A stretch of 53,706 bases of DNA from JAADEM01 sp965371855 (GCA_965371855.1 CBDUZZ010000030.1:1-53706), one strand, 5' to 3'; shown: positions 15,713 through 26,500, counted from the stretch's first letter. Notes: a model not told the origin generated them from the letters alone. Made by a program: numbers and translations.

Positions 15713-17323
15713 CTAATCTAATTTATTATTATCATGCCTGTCTTGCATTTTAGTTTTATGACCTATAAGCTTTTTATATACTGTTAACCCATGTCTTTCA
15801 GTATAATTTACCTTGAAAAACCTTTTCACCAACAAGGATACTGCTTTTCCCGTCCACAAATCACACCTGGTTTTCATATTATAATGGGAAGGATATTTCT
15901 CTAATAATATTATGCTCAATCTATCAATTTGCTCTTTCTTTAATCTATTTCTATTATCAATACCAGATACTCTACTAATTAGTTTTTTTAATGTCACGTT
16001 CTCCTGTTCTCCTGAAATCATATTCTTCAGGTTTATCACCCCTTCGGCCATTTCAGTTTCCCCAACCATAGCTACATAAGGAACTTGCTTTTTATTAGCA
16101 TAAACCATCTGCTTTTTTAGTTTAACAGGATCAGGATAAAGCTCTGCATTTATACCACTTTCCCTGATCTCAGAAAGTAATTTAAGACAATAAAGTTGTT
16201 CTTTCTCTCCAAAGTTAACAAATAGCAACTGCACAGAAGCATCAGCATGTTCAGGAAACAGCTCCAACTGACTCATTACATCATAAATACGATCAGCACC
16301 AAATGAGACTCCCACACCAGACACATCCTTCAATCCGAATACTCCTGTCAGGTCATCATACCTGCCACCGCCGGTAATACTACCAATCTGAACATCTTTA
16401 GCTTTTACTTCGAAAATAGCACCTGTATAATAGTTAAGCCCTCTCGCAAGCGTTAAATCCAATTCTACATCAAGATCAAGGTTCAGAATATTTACCATCT
16501 CAAAGACCTGCTCAAGTTCAGAAATTCCTGACATCCCTATTTCCGAATCTTTCAATACACTCTTCAACTTGCTTAACTTTTCTGAGTTAGTTCCTTCCAG
16601 CAAAATAATTGGCTGTAAGGTATCAATGACCTCTTTACTTAACCCCTTGGCGTAAAGCTCCTTATTCACATTCTCAAGGCCAATTTTATCCAGTTTGTCA
16701 ATAGCAACAGTAATATCAACAATCTTATCAGAGGCTCCTATTTTTTCAGCAATACCGGCAAGTACTTTCCTGTTATTAAGTTTTAAAACAACATTAATTT
16801 TAAGTTTCTCAAAAACCTCATCAACAATCTGTATTAACTCTACCTCATTAAGAAGCGAGTTACTCCCCACAACATCAACATCACACTGATAAAATTCACG
16901 ATATCTGCCTTTTTGCGGTCTGTCTGCACGCCATACAGGTTGTATCTGATATCTCTTAAATGGAAAAGCAATCTCATTTTGATGCTGTACTACATATCTG
17001 GCAAAAGGTACTGTAAGATCATAGCGAAGCCCTTTCTCACTAATCTGCCTGACCAGTTTATCATATTGCCTTTCAACTAAAAATTGATCATTCACTTTTT
17101 TCAAATAATCACCAGAATTTAATATCTTAAACAAAAGTTTATCCCCTTCTTCACCATATTTACCCATCAATGCAGAAAGGTTCTCCAGAGCCGGTGTTTC
17201 AATAGGTAAATAACCATATCGTTGAAAAACCTCTTTTATAGTATTGAAGATATAATTTCTTTTCACCATCACTTCAGGAGAGAAATCTCTTGTTCCTTTT
17301 GGAATACCCGGCTTCTGTGCCAT
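15713..17323 (-). CDS. hisS: Histidyl-tRNA synthetase with C-terminal winged-helix extension
   Basis: Residues 1-450 are a class II histidyl-tRNA synthetase, which charges tRNA-His. Visible motifs are KGTRDF near the start, RYDLTVPFARY (100-110), motif 2 with PVWRADRPQKGRYREFYQCD (up to 148), RGLNYYTG (294-301) and GGGRYDDL (318-325), then the anticodon-binding domain. Residues about 452-536 are extra. They read DLWTGKAVSLLVKRFFKVNYTER around 488-510, which closely resembles the winged helix-turn-helix (HTH_33) of IS630-type transposases. The fusion is in frame and unusual. It may be a captured transposase fragment or an added RNA- or DNA-binding module. A TAAATTTG promoter box lies about 50 bases upstream. 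Confidence 0.95.
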   Translation of the reverse strand: MAQKPGIPKGTRDFSPEVMVKRNYIFNTIKEVFQRYGYLPIETPALENLSALMGKYGEEGDKLLFKILNSGDYLKKVNDQFLVERQYDKLVRQISEKGLRYDLTVPFARYVVQHQNEIAFPFKRYQIQPVWRADRPQKGRYREFYQCDVDVVGSNSLLNEVELIQIVDEVFEKLKINVVLKLNNRKVLAGIAEKIGASDKIVDITVAIDKLDKIGLENVNKELYAKGLSKEVIDTLQPIILLEGTNSEKLSKLKSVLKDSEIGMSGISELEQVFEMVNILNLDLDVELDLTLARGLNYYTGAIFEVKAKDVQIGSITGGGRYDDLTGVFGLKDVSGVGVSFGADRIYDVMSQLELFPEHADASVQLLFVNFGEKEQLYCLKLLSEIRESGINAELYPDPVKLKKQMVYANKKQVPYVAMVGETEMAEGVINLKNMISGEQENVTLKKLISRVSGIDNRNRLKKEQIDRLSIILLEKYPSHYNMKTRCDLWTGKAVSLLVKRFFKVNYTERHGLTVYKKLIGHKTKMQDRHDNNKLD

Positions 17324-17369
17324 AATATATCAGATTAATTTTTTACTCTTAATTAAATAAAAACAGCTG

Positions 17370-17377
17370 CAAATTTA
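17370..17377 (-). promoter_or_regulatory. Bacteroidota -7 box upstream of hisS
   Basis: The minus strand reads TAAATTTG, a full match to TAnnTTTG, ending about 47 bases before the hisS ATG. The expected TTG further upstream is not clear. Confidence 0.4.
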
Positions 17378-17582
17378 TCAAAAAATAGTATATTTTAACT
17401 GCTCTCCACAATATATATTTCTACAAAATGGAGAGATGTTTTTCTTATTTAAATCATCTTTATCTTCACTTACTTTGTGTTTATCACAACCTTTCTTACT
17501 CTTATCAAAGGCAAGTAACTTTTATTGTTATATACGTATACATACATAAACGGATAGTCAAGGGGGGAAATAAATTACTAAA

Positions 17583-18698
17583 ATGGGGAAGACAATACTA
17601 ATTGTTGATGACACTTTTGCAATTATTGAATATATAAAAAAGGCTCTCTCTTCCATTGATCCTTTTTTCAAATTCATTATTGCCAATAATGGTCATGAGG
17701 CTTACAAACTAGCAACAAATGAAACTCCTGACCTGGTTATCATGGACTGGGAAATGTCAGAAATGAACGGACTTGAAGCATTAATCCGGATAAAACGAAA
17801 CCCGGTTACAAAAAACATTCCGGTTCTTATCTCTACTATTGAAACATCCCCTGAAAAATTACAACACATTATCGACAATAAAGCTTTTAGCTATATTAAA
17901 AAACCCATTAATAATCTGGAACTTGCCATAAAAGTTAAAAATGCATTAATTCTTTCTAATTCTCTTCAAAAACTAAAAGAGCAAAAGCAGATACTTTTTG
18001 CAGAAAAACAGAAATCAGAATCAATCTTAAAAGCATTATTACCTGCAAAAATCATTCATGACATAAAAAAAACAGGATATTCATCTCCTAAAAGATATCA
18101 GGATGTTGTTGTTATTTTTATTGACCTGGTTAATTTCACAAGCAAAACAAATACCATGTCTCCCCGAAGGCTAATAAAGGAATTAAATGAATTATATTCT
18201 GCCTATGACGAAATAATATCAAAATGCAACTGTACACGAATAAAAACAATAGGAGATGCTTATCTTGCTACTTGTGGTTTACCCAATAGCAATACCAATG
18301 CCATAATGCATTCTGCTAAGGCTGCACTAAAAATACGTAACTTCATTATTAACCGCAACATGTCAAATCCCATAAAATGGGGCATTCGTATCGGTATGTA
18401 TTACGGAGACGTAATAGGCAGCCTGGTAAGCCTGTCTAATTATACTTTTGATATATTCGGAAATACAGTAAATATGGCAGCTCGATACCAGTCGATATGT
18501 GATCCTATGCAAATAAATATCCCTGAAAGCATGAAGGAGGTTTTACAAAAAGAGTACCAAATAATTGAACGGCTACCGCGAAAAGTAAAAGGCAAAGGGA
18601 TAATGCCTATGTATTATCTGCACAATCCTCTGCCAACAATCAACATACCCAAAAAAGAAGAAATTGTCCTTACAAACAAGCTCTCATTGATGTATTAA
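17583..18698 (+). CDS. Response regulator with class III adenylate cyclase domain
   Basis: Residues 1-120 are a receiver domain with acidic residues D9/D10, phospho-acceptor D55 (IMDWEMSEMNG), S84/T85 and K106-K107-P108. A short coiled linker (about 125-155) leads to a class III cyclase domain (172-345). The metal aspartates are D181 (FIDLVNFT) and D225 (TIGDAY). The base-selecting residues K221 and D290 (FDIFGNTVN) are those of adenylate rather than guanylate cyclases, and N297 and R301 are kept. It should therefore make cAMP under control of phosphorylation by an unlinked histidine kinase. The stretch 17324-17582 upstream has no gene. Confidence 0.92.
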   Translation: MGKTILIVDDTFAIIEYIKKALSSIDPFFKFIIANNGHEAYKLATNETPDLVIMDWEMSEMNGLEALIRIKRNPVTKNIPVLISTIETSPEKLQHIIDNKAFSYIKKPINNLELAIKVKNALILSNSLQKLKEQKQILFAEKQKSESILKALLPAKIIHDIKKTGYSSPKRYQDVVVIFIDLVNFTSKTNTMSPRRLIKELNELYSAYDEIISKCNCTRIKTIGDAYLATCGLPNSNTNAIMHSAKAALKIRNFIINRNMSNPIKWGIRIGMYYGDVIGSLVSLSNYTFDIFGNTVNMAARYQSICDPMQINIPESMKEVLQKEYQIIERLPRKVKGKGIMPMYYLHNPLPTINIPKKEEIVLTNKLSLMY

Positions 18699-18735
18699 AA
18701 TTGGTTATTTGTTTAGGGTGATTATGATTGTTTAA

Positions 18736-20421
18736 TTACTTAACCAGTTTTCTATATTTTATTCTGTGAGGAGTAATATCACCTAGTCTCTTCTTTTTAT
18801 GTTCCTCATACTCCGAGAATGAACCTTCATAGAAATAAACCGTTGAATCTCCTTCAAAAGCAAGTATATGAGTAGCCACGCGGTCAAGAAACCATCGGTC
18901 GTGAGTAATGACTACTGCACAGCCGGCAAAATCCTCCAATCCCTCTTCCAATGCACGTAAAGTATTTATATCAATATCGTTTGTAGGTTCATCAAGTAGC
19001 AGAACATTAGCCTCCTCTTTTAACGTCAGTGCCAGATGCAAGCGATTGCGTTCTCCTCCCGACAATATACCACACTTCTTTTCCTGATCGGCACCGGTAA
19101 AGTTAAACCTCCCCAAATAGGCTCTGGAGTTAATCTCTCTGTTACCCATTTTGATAAATTCATGACCTCCTGAAACAACCTCATAAACACTCTTATCCAA
19201 ATCTATTCCTGAATGTGTTTGGTCAACATAACCGATCTTAACAGTCTCGCCTATTTCAAAATCTCCCTTGTCGGGTTGTTCCATCTTCATTATCAACCTG
19301 AAGATAGTTGTTTTCCCGGCACCATTCGACCCAATAACACCAACAATACCATTCTTTGGCAAAATAAATTCTAATCCTTCAAAAAGAAGTCTTTCTCCAT
19401 AACCTTTAGCTACATCCTTAGCAACTATAACCTTTTCACCCAAACGGGGTCCATTAGGGATAAAGATCTCCAGTTTTCCCTCTTTCTCCTTAATATCCTC
19501 CTTCATCAATTTATCATACGATGACAAACGGGCTTTTGATTTGGCATGACGTGCCTTAGGAGCCATCCTTACCCATTCTAATTCACGCTCCAGTGTTTTT
19601 CTTCGTTTTGATGCCTGCTTCTCCTCAACAGCCATTCTTTTTGTTTTTTGCTCCAGCCATGAAGTATAATTACCTTTCCACGGTATCCCTTCTCCTCTGT
19701 CAAGCTCAAGTATCCAACCGGCAACATTATCAAGGAAGTACCTATCGTGAGTAATAGCAATTACCGTACCTTTGTATTGTTGCAAATGTTGCTCAAGCCA
19801 TTGTACCGATTCAGCATCAAGGTGGTTTGTGGGCTCATCAAGTAATAAGATATCCGGTTCTCTCAAAAGCAATCTACATAAAGCCACTCTACGTTTCTCA
19901 CCTCCGGAGAGGATCGCAATCTTTTGGTCTTCAGGAGGGCACCTTAGTGCATCCATAGCCCTTTCAATCTTTGCATCCAGATTCCATGCATCATACTGAT
20001 CAATTTTCTCTTGCAACTTTGCCTGTTCATCCATCAATGCCTGCATTTTGTCCGGATCTTCTAAAACGTCAGAATCACCAAAACGCATGTTAATATCCTC
20101 ATAAGCCTTCAGTACATTCACAACCTCCTGAACGCCCTCCTCTACAATTTCCCTTGCCGTTTTATTATCATCCAGATGAGGTTCCTGCTCAAGATATCCA
20201 ACAGTGTATCCCGGAGAAAAGACAACATCTCCCAAGTGATTTTTTTCAACGCCGGCAATTATTTTTAAGAGTGTCGATTTCCCGGAGCCATTTAAACCTA
20301 TAATACCAATTTTTGCCCCATAAAAGAAAGACAAATAGATATTATTTAGCACCTTTTTTTGTGGTGGATATATTTTGCTTACCTCCACCATACTGAAAAT
20401 TATTTTTTTATCGTCTGCCAT
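18736..20421 (-). CDS. ettA: Energy-dependent translational throttle protein EttA (ABC-F)
   Basis: The 561-residue protein has two ABC ATPase domains and no membrane part. The first Walker A is GLNGSGKST, with LSGGEKRRVAL signature and LLLDEPTNHLD. The second has GSNGAGKTT, LSGGERNRLHL and LLLDEPTNDID. The linker between them carries the arm and P-site-tRNA-interacting region, with a lysine- and arginine-rich segment. EttA binds the ribosomal E site and gates the first elongation step according to ATP/ADP. Length and domain order match EttA rather than other ABC-F members. It converges with the cyclase gene. Confidence 0.95.
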   Translation of the reverse strand: MADDKKIIFSMVEVSKIYPPQKKVLNNIYLSFFYGAKIGIIGLNGSGKSTLLKIIAGVEKNHLGDVVFSPGYTVGYLEQEPHLDDNKTAREIVEEGVQEVVNVLKAYEDINMRFGDSDVLEDPDKMQALMDEQAKLQEKIDQYDAWNLDAKIERAMDALRCPPEDQKIAILSGGEKRRVALCRLLLREPDILLLDEPTNHLDAESVQWLEQHLQQYKGTVIAITHDRYFLDNVAGWILELDRGEGIPWKGNYTSWLEQKTKRMAVEEKQASKRRKTLERELEWVRMAPKARHAKSKARLSSYDKLMKEDIKEKEGKLEIFIPNGPRLGEKVIVAKDVAKGYGERLLFEGLEFILPKNGIVGVIGSNGAGKTTIFRLIMKMEQPDKGDFEIGETVKIGYVDQTHSGIDLDKSVYEVVSGGHEFIKMGNREINSRAYLGRFNFTGADQEKKCGILSGGERNRLHLALTLKEEANVLLLDEPTNDIDINTLRALEEGLEDFAGCAVVITHDRWFLDRVATHILAFEGDSTVYFYEGSFSEYEEHKKKRLGDITPHRIKYRKLVK

Positions 20422-20771
20422 TGTTTATGATTATTTGTTTATTCGTGTATTCGTTATTTGGGAAACTGGTGATAATGTTAATGACTCTGTTTTTCATTTT
20501 TTATTATTCACTAAAAAACATCTGATAATTCTTTACCCACCCCTACCTCTCCGTGTAGCATTACGGTGCTCTGCACCTTATTAAAACTTTTATACAATAT
20601 CTCTACAAATGTTTGAGGTGCTCTGCACCTGATAAATATAGCGGCAGAGCCGCCAAAATCTTTGTAGAAATAGTAATCAAATACGGTTTATAAGGTACAG
20701 AGTACCGAAATATTAAGACAACTATGCATTATTCGAATGAGCCATATAAACTTTCTACTTTTAACTTTAAC
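20422..20771. other. Non-coding gap containing a MITE-like palindromic element
   Basis: No gene is seen in these 350 bases. From 20565 to 20706 lies a composite palindrome with imperfect 17-bp inverted ends: GGTGCTCTGCACCTTAT at 20565-20581 is complementary to 20690-20706 with two mismatches. Inside are inner hairpins (AGGTGC-TCT-GCACCT and GCGGC-AGA-GCCGC) and the pair TCTACAAA/TTTGTAGA. The element resembles small dispersed hairpin elements of Bacteroidota. Confidence 0.65.
20565..20706. repeat. MITE-like 142-bp palindromic element
   Basis: The terminal inverted repeats, the internal nested hairpins and the lack of coding capacity are directly visible. Mobility is inferred; no second copy exists in the window. 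Confidence 0.55.
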
Positions 20772-21620
20772 CTAATGACCTGCCATCTTTTTTAGATCCT
20801 TCTCAAGCAAATAATCCCGGTGCTTTTTACTTACCATGTGGTAATCGAAATAATACAACTGCGCATCTACTGCACCTATCAAAATTTTATAACAACGTGC
20901 TTTATATCTTGTTCCTTCAGGGCCTACTTTATGCAAGAACACCACATCCGGATCTTTTCTTTCAATGGCCTCCATCACCTCATCACTTGAAACAATCTTA
21001 ACATCATGCGGATATACTTTCTGTATTTTACTTTGTGTATTAACAACAGGTTCAATATCGTCAGCTACTAATAAAAGGGTTTTGTCTTTCAATGATTTAA
21101 TATTCTTATTATAATATTTAAAAACATTTGCTTTTATAAGGTCCGGATTCTTAGTCATCAACTGAACGTGATTCTGAATAAAACGGACAAATGCATCCAA
21201 TTTATAAGCATAACTGTCATCTTCAACTCTAAGATACGATAAAGGTATTGAGCACAGATCCGGCAAATCCCTTACATCTAGTTCATCTTCTCCAAGCAAC
21301 AAACTAAGAAATACATATCTTGCTTTAGTTTTATCTTTATCAAAAGTTACAACTGTTGTAACCAAAAACGAATAAGCAGGATCTCCCTTCATCTCTTCAA
21401 ACTCCTGTTCGGTAATGAACTCATATTCCGTCAGAGTCCAACTGTTTTTCATTACCTCTTTAATTTTAAAATTGAAATCACTCATTGGATTAATATCCAT
21501 TACCACCAATGTTTTTGTATCAAAGAAAGCATCATAATTTGCTTTCGTTGGGATATGCTCCTGAGCATTAATAAAATAACTTAAAAACAATACCATCATC
21601 AATAAAACACCTCTTTTCAT
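20772..21620 (-). CDS. Exported protein of unknown function
   Basis: Residues 1-19 are a signal peptide (hydrophobic MMVLFLSYFI, cleavage before QEHIPT). The mature 263 residues are mixed alpha/beta without membrane segments or cysteine pairs of a known type. The last third (DKTLLLVADDIEPVVN, then VKIVSSDEVMEAI and DVVFLHKVGPEG) has a Rossmann-like strand-helix rhythm. I recognise no named family. It lies alone, divergent from the hybrid sensor gene by about 185 bases, and could share its control region. Confidence 0.75.
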   Translation of the reverse strand: MKRGVLLMMVLFLSYFINAQEHIPTKANYDAFFDTKTLVVMDINPMSDFNFKIKEVMKNSWTLTEYEFITEQEFEEMKGDPAYSFLVTTVVTFDKDKTKARYVFLSLLLGEDELDVRDLPDLCSIPLSYLRVEDDSYAYKLDAFVRFIQNHVQLMTKNPDLIKANVFKYYNKNIKSLKDKTLLLVADDIEPVVNTQSKIQKVYPHDVKIVSSDEVMEAIERKDPDVVFLHKVGPEGTRYKARCYKILIGAVDAQLYYFDYHMVSKKHRDYLLEKDLKKMAGH

Positions 21621-21755
21621 CTTTATAATTTTAATTTAAAAAAATATTCCCTTATTAGCTTAATATATTGAAACTCTATAATATATGATAGTTTAAAATT
21701 AAGCACATATACTATAAAAACAGGATAAAGTTATTCTAAAATAATGAATTTAAAT

Positions 21756-21763
21756 TATTTTTG
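21756..21763 (+). promoter_or_regulatory. Bacteroidota -7 box upstream of the hybrid sensor gene
   Basis: TATTTTTG fits TAnnTTTG and ends 42 bases before the ATG at 21806. The upstream TTG is not obvious. Confidence 0.4.
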
Positions 21764-21805
21764 CATATATTTCAAATCATATCAGGCAGATAATATATCT
21801 TTTTC

Positions 21806-23551
21806 ATGAAAATAATTAATAAGTTTTTATCGTTTTTCATACAAGAACATGAGACAAAGCTCGAAATTGAAGCACGTCATAATTATTTAATAACCAACCT
21901 GATTAATTTCTTCCTTTTTTTGATAGTTATATCAGAAGGGATATACGCTTTGGTTACCGACAGGTTGTTTAATGCTGTTCCATTGTTACTACTCAGCATT
22001 GTTTTTTTCATTACTTTCTTATACGTAAGCCGTTCTGCCAAATCATCTTCATCATACAAAAAAATAAACATTGTATTTATAATAATCACTCAAATATACC
22101 TTGTTCTTTTTGGTAATCTGGAACATTTAAACATAATTTGGATTGGGGCTATTCCTTTTGTATCAATCAGCTTATTTAATATCCATAAAGGATCTATTAT
22201 CAGTTTTGGGTTTTTTGCTTTTCTAATTCTTGATTTTTTTCTATTGGCAAAGATTATTCCAATGGCAACAGTTTACTCTAACGAAATGGTAATTGTGCTT
22301 ATTTTTTATTACCTATTTTCAACCGTTATAGCATATACATTAAGCTTTATTTCTTCAGAGATTATTCTTACTAAGGAGAAACAGATGCTCGACTCTAAAA
22401 ACGTAAGTAAAACACAGGAAGAGCTTATTTCTAAACTATCACACCAAATACGAACTCCTCTTAGTAATATCACCGGCATCATAGATATTCTTGAAAAAAC
22501 CAAACTGAAAGATGATCAGCGTGATTACATTAATACCATTCATGCATCAGCAAATAACCTGGTTAATGTAGTAAATTCACTTGTTGCTACAACTACCACC
22601 AATTTCAATCAGGTTCCATCAGAAGATATTAAATTTAACCTTTACTCAACATTAAATAATACTGTAAGACTTTTTGAGGATGATCAGGATAAAAAGAAAT
22701 TCAGCATCTCATTAAATGCTGATGTTCCTTCAAATATGATTGGAAACAGTATTAAAATAAAACAAATACTTCTTAATCTTTTGAACAGCCTTCTTAAATA
22801 CAACAAATCTGGAGTAAAAGAGGTCAATATTGAAGTAAAACTCCACGAAGGTATGCCGGGCTATATAGTGCTTACTTTTATAATAACCAGCAATACTATT
22901 ATATCAATTCCTAAGGATAGTATTGAAGACCAAATGTCATTATATAACAAAGATATAATCAGATTAGACACATCAAGATACGTTGATTTTCTTGACCTGA
23001 GAATTACTCAAAGACTAATTGAACTTGACGGCAACAGACTTTTTATTCACCCAACATCAGAAAATACCCGGATAGAATTTACCGCCAAATTTAAAGAGGA
23101 CAAGAAAAGCACATCTGTTAACAACATAAAGCCACTCCCTCAACAACCCGAAAGTTTTTTCAAAACCAGTGTAAATATTAAAGATGCCAACATATTACTT
23201 GTTGAGGACAATTTTAGTAACCAACAAATAATTATTCTTTACTTGAAAAATGAAATAAGAAAGATTGATGTTGCATTTAACGGCAAAGAAGCTTTAGATA
23301 AATTCGGGAAAGCCAAATACGATCTTATACTGATGGATGTTCAGATGCCTATTATGGACGGTTTTAAAGCTACCAGAAAAATAAGGGAAATAGAAAAAAG
23401 CACAAGTACACATACTCCAATTATTGCCGTTACTGCTAATGCTTTTCCTGAAGATAAAGAGAAGTGCCTATCATCAGGCATGGACGATTATATAAGTAAA
23501 CCTTTTCAACCTGAAGATCTTATCCGGAAAATAAAACAACACCTCTCCTGA
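21806..23551 (+). CDS. Membrane hybrid histidine kinase with degenerate ATPase domain and receiver
   Basis: The N-terminus (about residues 28-185) has five or six transmembrane helices with short loops. A dimerisation/phosphoacceptor domain follows with H213 in LSHQIRTPLSN. The ATP-binding domain (about 275-430) is degraded. The N-box reads LLNLLNSLLKYN, with the metal-binding Asn replaced by Ser. The G1 box (DxGxG) is replaced by a Thr-Ser-Asn stretch, and the G2 box by FLDLRITQRL. Residues 460-581 are an intact receiver with D511 (LMDVQMPIMDG) and a KPF lysine. The likely role is signal relay, but autophosphorylation is doubtful and it may act as a pseudokinase, a phosphatase or a substrate of another kinase. 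Confidence 0.88.
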   Translation: MKIINKFLSFFIQEHETKLEIEARHNYLITNLINFFLFLIVISEGIYALVTDRLFNAVPLLLLSIVFFITFLYVSRSAKSSSSYKKINIVFIIITQIYLVLFGNLEHLNIIWIGAIPFVSISLFNIHKGSIISFGFFAFLILDFFLLAKIIPMATVYSNEMVIVLIFYYLFSTVIAYTLSFISSEIILTKEKQMLDSKNVSKTQEELISKLSHQIRTPLSNITGIIDILEKTKLKDDQRDYINTIHASANNLVNVVNSLVATTTTNFNQVPSEDIKFNLYSTLNNTVRLFEDDQDKKKFSISLNADVPSNMIGNSIKIKQILLNLLNSLLKYNKSGVKEVNIEVKLHEGMPGYIVLTFIITSNTIISIPKDSIEDQMSLYNKDIIRLDTSRYVDFLDLRITQRLIELDGNRLFIHPTSENTRIEFTAKFKEDKKSTSVNNIKPLPQQPESFFKTSVNIKDANILLVEDNFSNQQIIILYLKNEIRKIDVAFNGKEALDKFGKAKYDLILMDVQMPIMDGFKATRKIREIEKSTSTHTPIIAVTANAFPEDKEKCLSSGMDDYISKPFQPEDLIRKIKQHLS

Positions 23552-23578
23552 TTCTCATCTTTGTTGGAATAAAATAAG

Positions 23579-26500
23579 TTAAGAAAGTGGTTTTATTCCG
23601 ATAATCAGAATGTCATCAATCTGCTCCTGTGATATATCATAATAATTTTTCCAGTCTTCCATTTTTTGATGTAAAATGGCTTTTTGATCTGGCATAGGCA
23701 ACTTATGTATATTTAGCAGGAGATGACGAAAACGACGATATTTGAATTTCTTATTTTCAGGCCCGCCAAACTGATCGGCATAACCATCTGAAAAAAGATA
23801 CATAACATCTTCCTTTAATAGTTGAATTACCCCTTTTCTGAAACGTCTTCCGGTGTTGTGTCCTATGGAGAAACGATCCCCTTTAAAAGTGATTATTTCA
23901 TTATCTCTGATTAGGTAAATAGGGTTATAAGCCCCGGCAAACTCCATAACCATCCGTCTCTTATCTATTACGCAAAACACCATATCCATACCATCATTCA
24001 CCTCAGAAACAGTAGAATCTACCATATTACCCATACTGTTCTTCTTAAATATCCCCACCACTTGTTCATTCATTATATTCATGACCTCAGCAGGACACTC
24101 AACCCCCTGAATCTCTACAATATTCTGAAGCATACCATGCCCAACAATAGACATAAATGCACCCGGTACCCCATGACCGGTACAATCAATAGCCGTAACA
24201 AATACTTTCTCTCTATTTTCATATATCCAATAAAAATCACCGCTAACAATATCTTTAGGTGCAAAATAAACAAATGATTCAGGCAGAAGCTTACTGAAAA
24301 TCTGTTCAGAAGGGATTATTGCTTCCTGTATTCGTTTAGCATAACTAATGCTGTCGGTCAGACGTCTGTTTATTCTTGTCAAAGTTTCCTTTTGTTCCTC
24401 TATTCTGTGTTTATTATCCGTCTCTTCTTTTAATCTTTTATTCTCTATCCTATACTTTCGCACACTAAAATTGATAATTAATTGAACAAGAAAAACACCC
24501 AGCAAAATATAAAAAACATAGGCAAACCCCGTCATCCACAAAGGGTGAATAATCCTAATTATAAGCTCATGAGGATTATTATTCCAGACAAAATCATTAT
24601 TTGCACCTAAAATCTTTAAATGATAAACTCCTGGAGAAAGATTTGAAAAACTAACACTATTTTTTTGTGTTTCTTCCCGCCACTCTTCATCATAGTTTTC
24701 CAATTTAATTTTGTACCAGTTATGTTCCGGCTGGGTATATTCAAGAGCTGCGAAATCAACCTTAATAATTGTATTTTTTTTGTACTTAAACTCAATTTCA
24801 GATACTTCACCGCGATATTGGTTTATCACTTTCCCTTTATGTAAGACATCAACCCCTGTTATCACAACATTAGGAATAACCATGTTATCATTAATTGAAT
24901 CGGCATTAAGAAAAGCTAATCCTTGTACTCCTCCAAAATACAACTGATTATCCAACTTATAAGAAGACCTGGTGTTATATGCATACCCCGGCAAACCATC
25001 CACTTTTGTGAAAGTAAAGACTTTTCCGTCAGAACTAATAAAGAATATTCCTTTATTTGCACCTATCCAAATCCTGTTATAGTCATCCAACAAAACATTA
25101 CTTATCATTGTCTGTCCAAGCACTTTTCTATTATCAAAAAAACCGGACTTATGTTTAGCTTTATCATAATATGACAGGCCGGTACGTGTTCCTATCCAAA
25201 CCAAATTATCCTTTCCTTCCCCAAATGATATGATATCATTGTCACTCAATTGCAGTTTTTCACCTTGCACGTTACGTATTCTGTAAAACCGTTCTCCGGC
25301 TCTTTTAAGATAGTTCACACCTTTTTTGGTTCCTATCCACATCCATCCATGTTTATCCTCATGTAACACATTAACCACATCACTACAAAGACCCGACGCT
25401 TCTTCGAGATTTCCTGAATCTTCAAAAAAACTAACAATTTTTTCCCGATTATATTTATACAATCCAAAACTTGTAGCAATCCATATATCTCCGAGGCGAT
25501 CTTTTAACATGTCATTGATTCTGTTATGCCTTAACAGATTAGCAAACTCAATACTGCCGGCATAATCAAATTCCCTGACTATTTCTGTATATTTATTAAT
25601 TTTAAAAATACCATAAGGTGTTCCCAGCCACAAATCTCCATCTTCGGCTTCAAGGATGCAATTTACTTTATCTTCAAATCCATATTCCAGATTCCGATTT
25701 ACATTATAGTGTCTTACACTTTTACGATTTTTGTCAATCCTATATAAACCGTCCTTTTCTGTTCCAAGCCATAGCTCACCATCTTTATCAACAATAACTG
25801 CCGTAAAATTATATGTGTTTAAACTGAATGGGACATTCGAATCAGCAGATATGGAGTGGAACTTTGGTTCTGAAAGAATCATTTTAACCAAACCACTATT
25901 TCTTGTTCCGACCCATAAAATACCACTTCTGTCAAACAGCATACTTGTAATCTGCATATCCTCCAGTACCCCCCTACCTGTTTTATCATTCTTAAAAACA
26001 GTATGGGAACTAAAAGGATATTCATAAAGTTCAATACCCCTTTGTGTTCCTAACCATAACTCATCATTTGAATTCTGACTAACACAATTAACAGGAACAT
26101 ATCCTGACTGAGAATCTTCGGCCCAAATAACAGAGAGATCATTTGTAGATAGGTTTATTCTTTTTAAACCATAATCACAACCAACAAAAACAGTAGAATC
26201 ATTAGTAAACAACAATGTGCTTATATCATCGTTCAAAAACATTCCGTTAATTTGAAATCTGGAAAATACCTCTTTTTTAAGATCAAATATTATCAATCCG
26301 TCTTTACTGCCAATCCAGACTTCTTTATCTTTCCTGAAAACGATAGGATAACTATTGTACCTGCCTGTTTTAAAAATATTATTATAATGATTATACTCTG
26401 TAACATCAGTAAGGTCATTGCTAATCTTAACAAGATAGTTTGGTGTAACTACCCATACATACCCTTTATTTTCAGCCATTCCCAATATCTCAATTTCAGA

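Noticed and set aside
14134..17323. hutH and hisS considered as a dedicated histidine-regulated unit
   Set aside because: They are adjacent but no other hut gene, T-box or histidine-leader sequence is visible; adjacency alone is weak.
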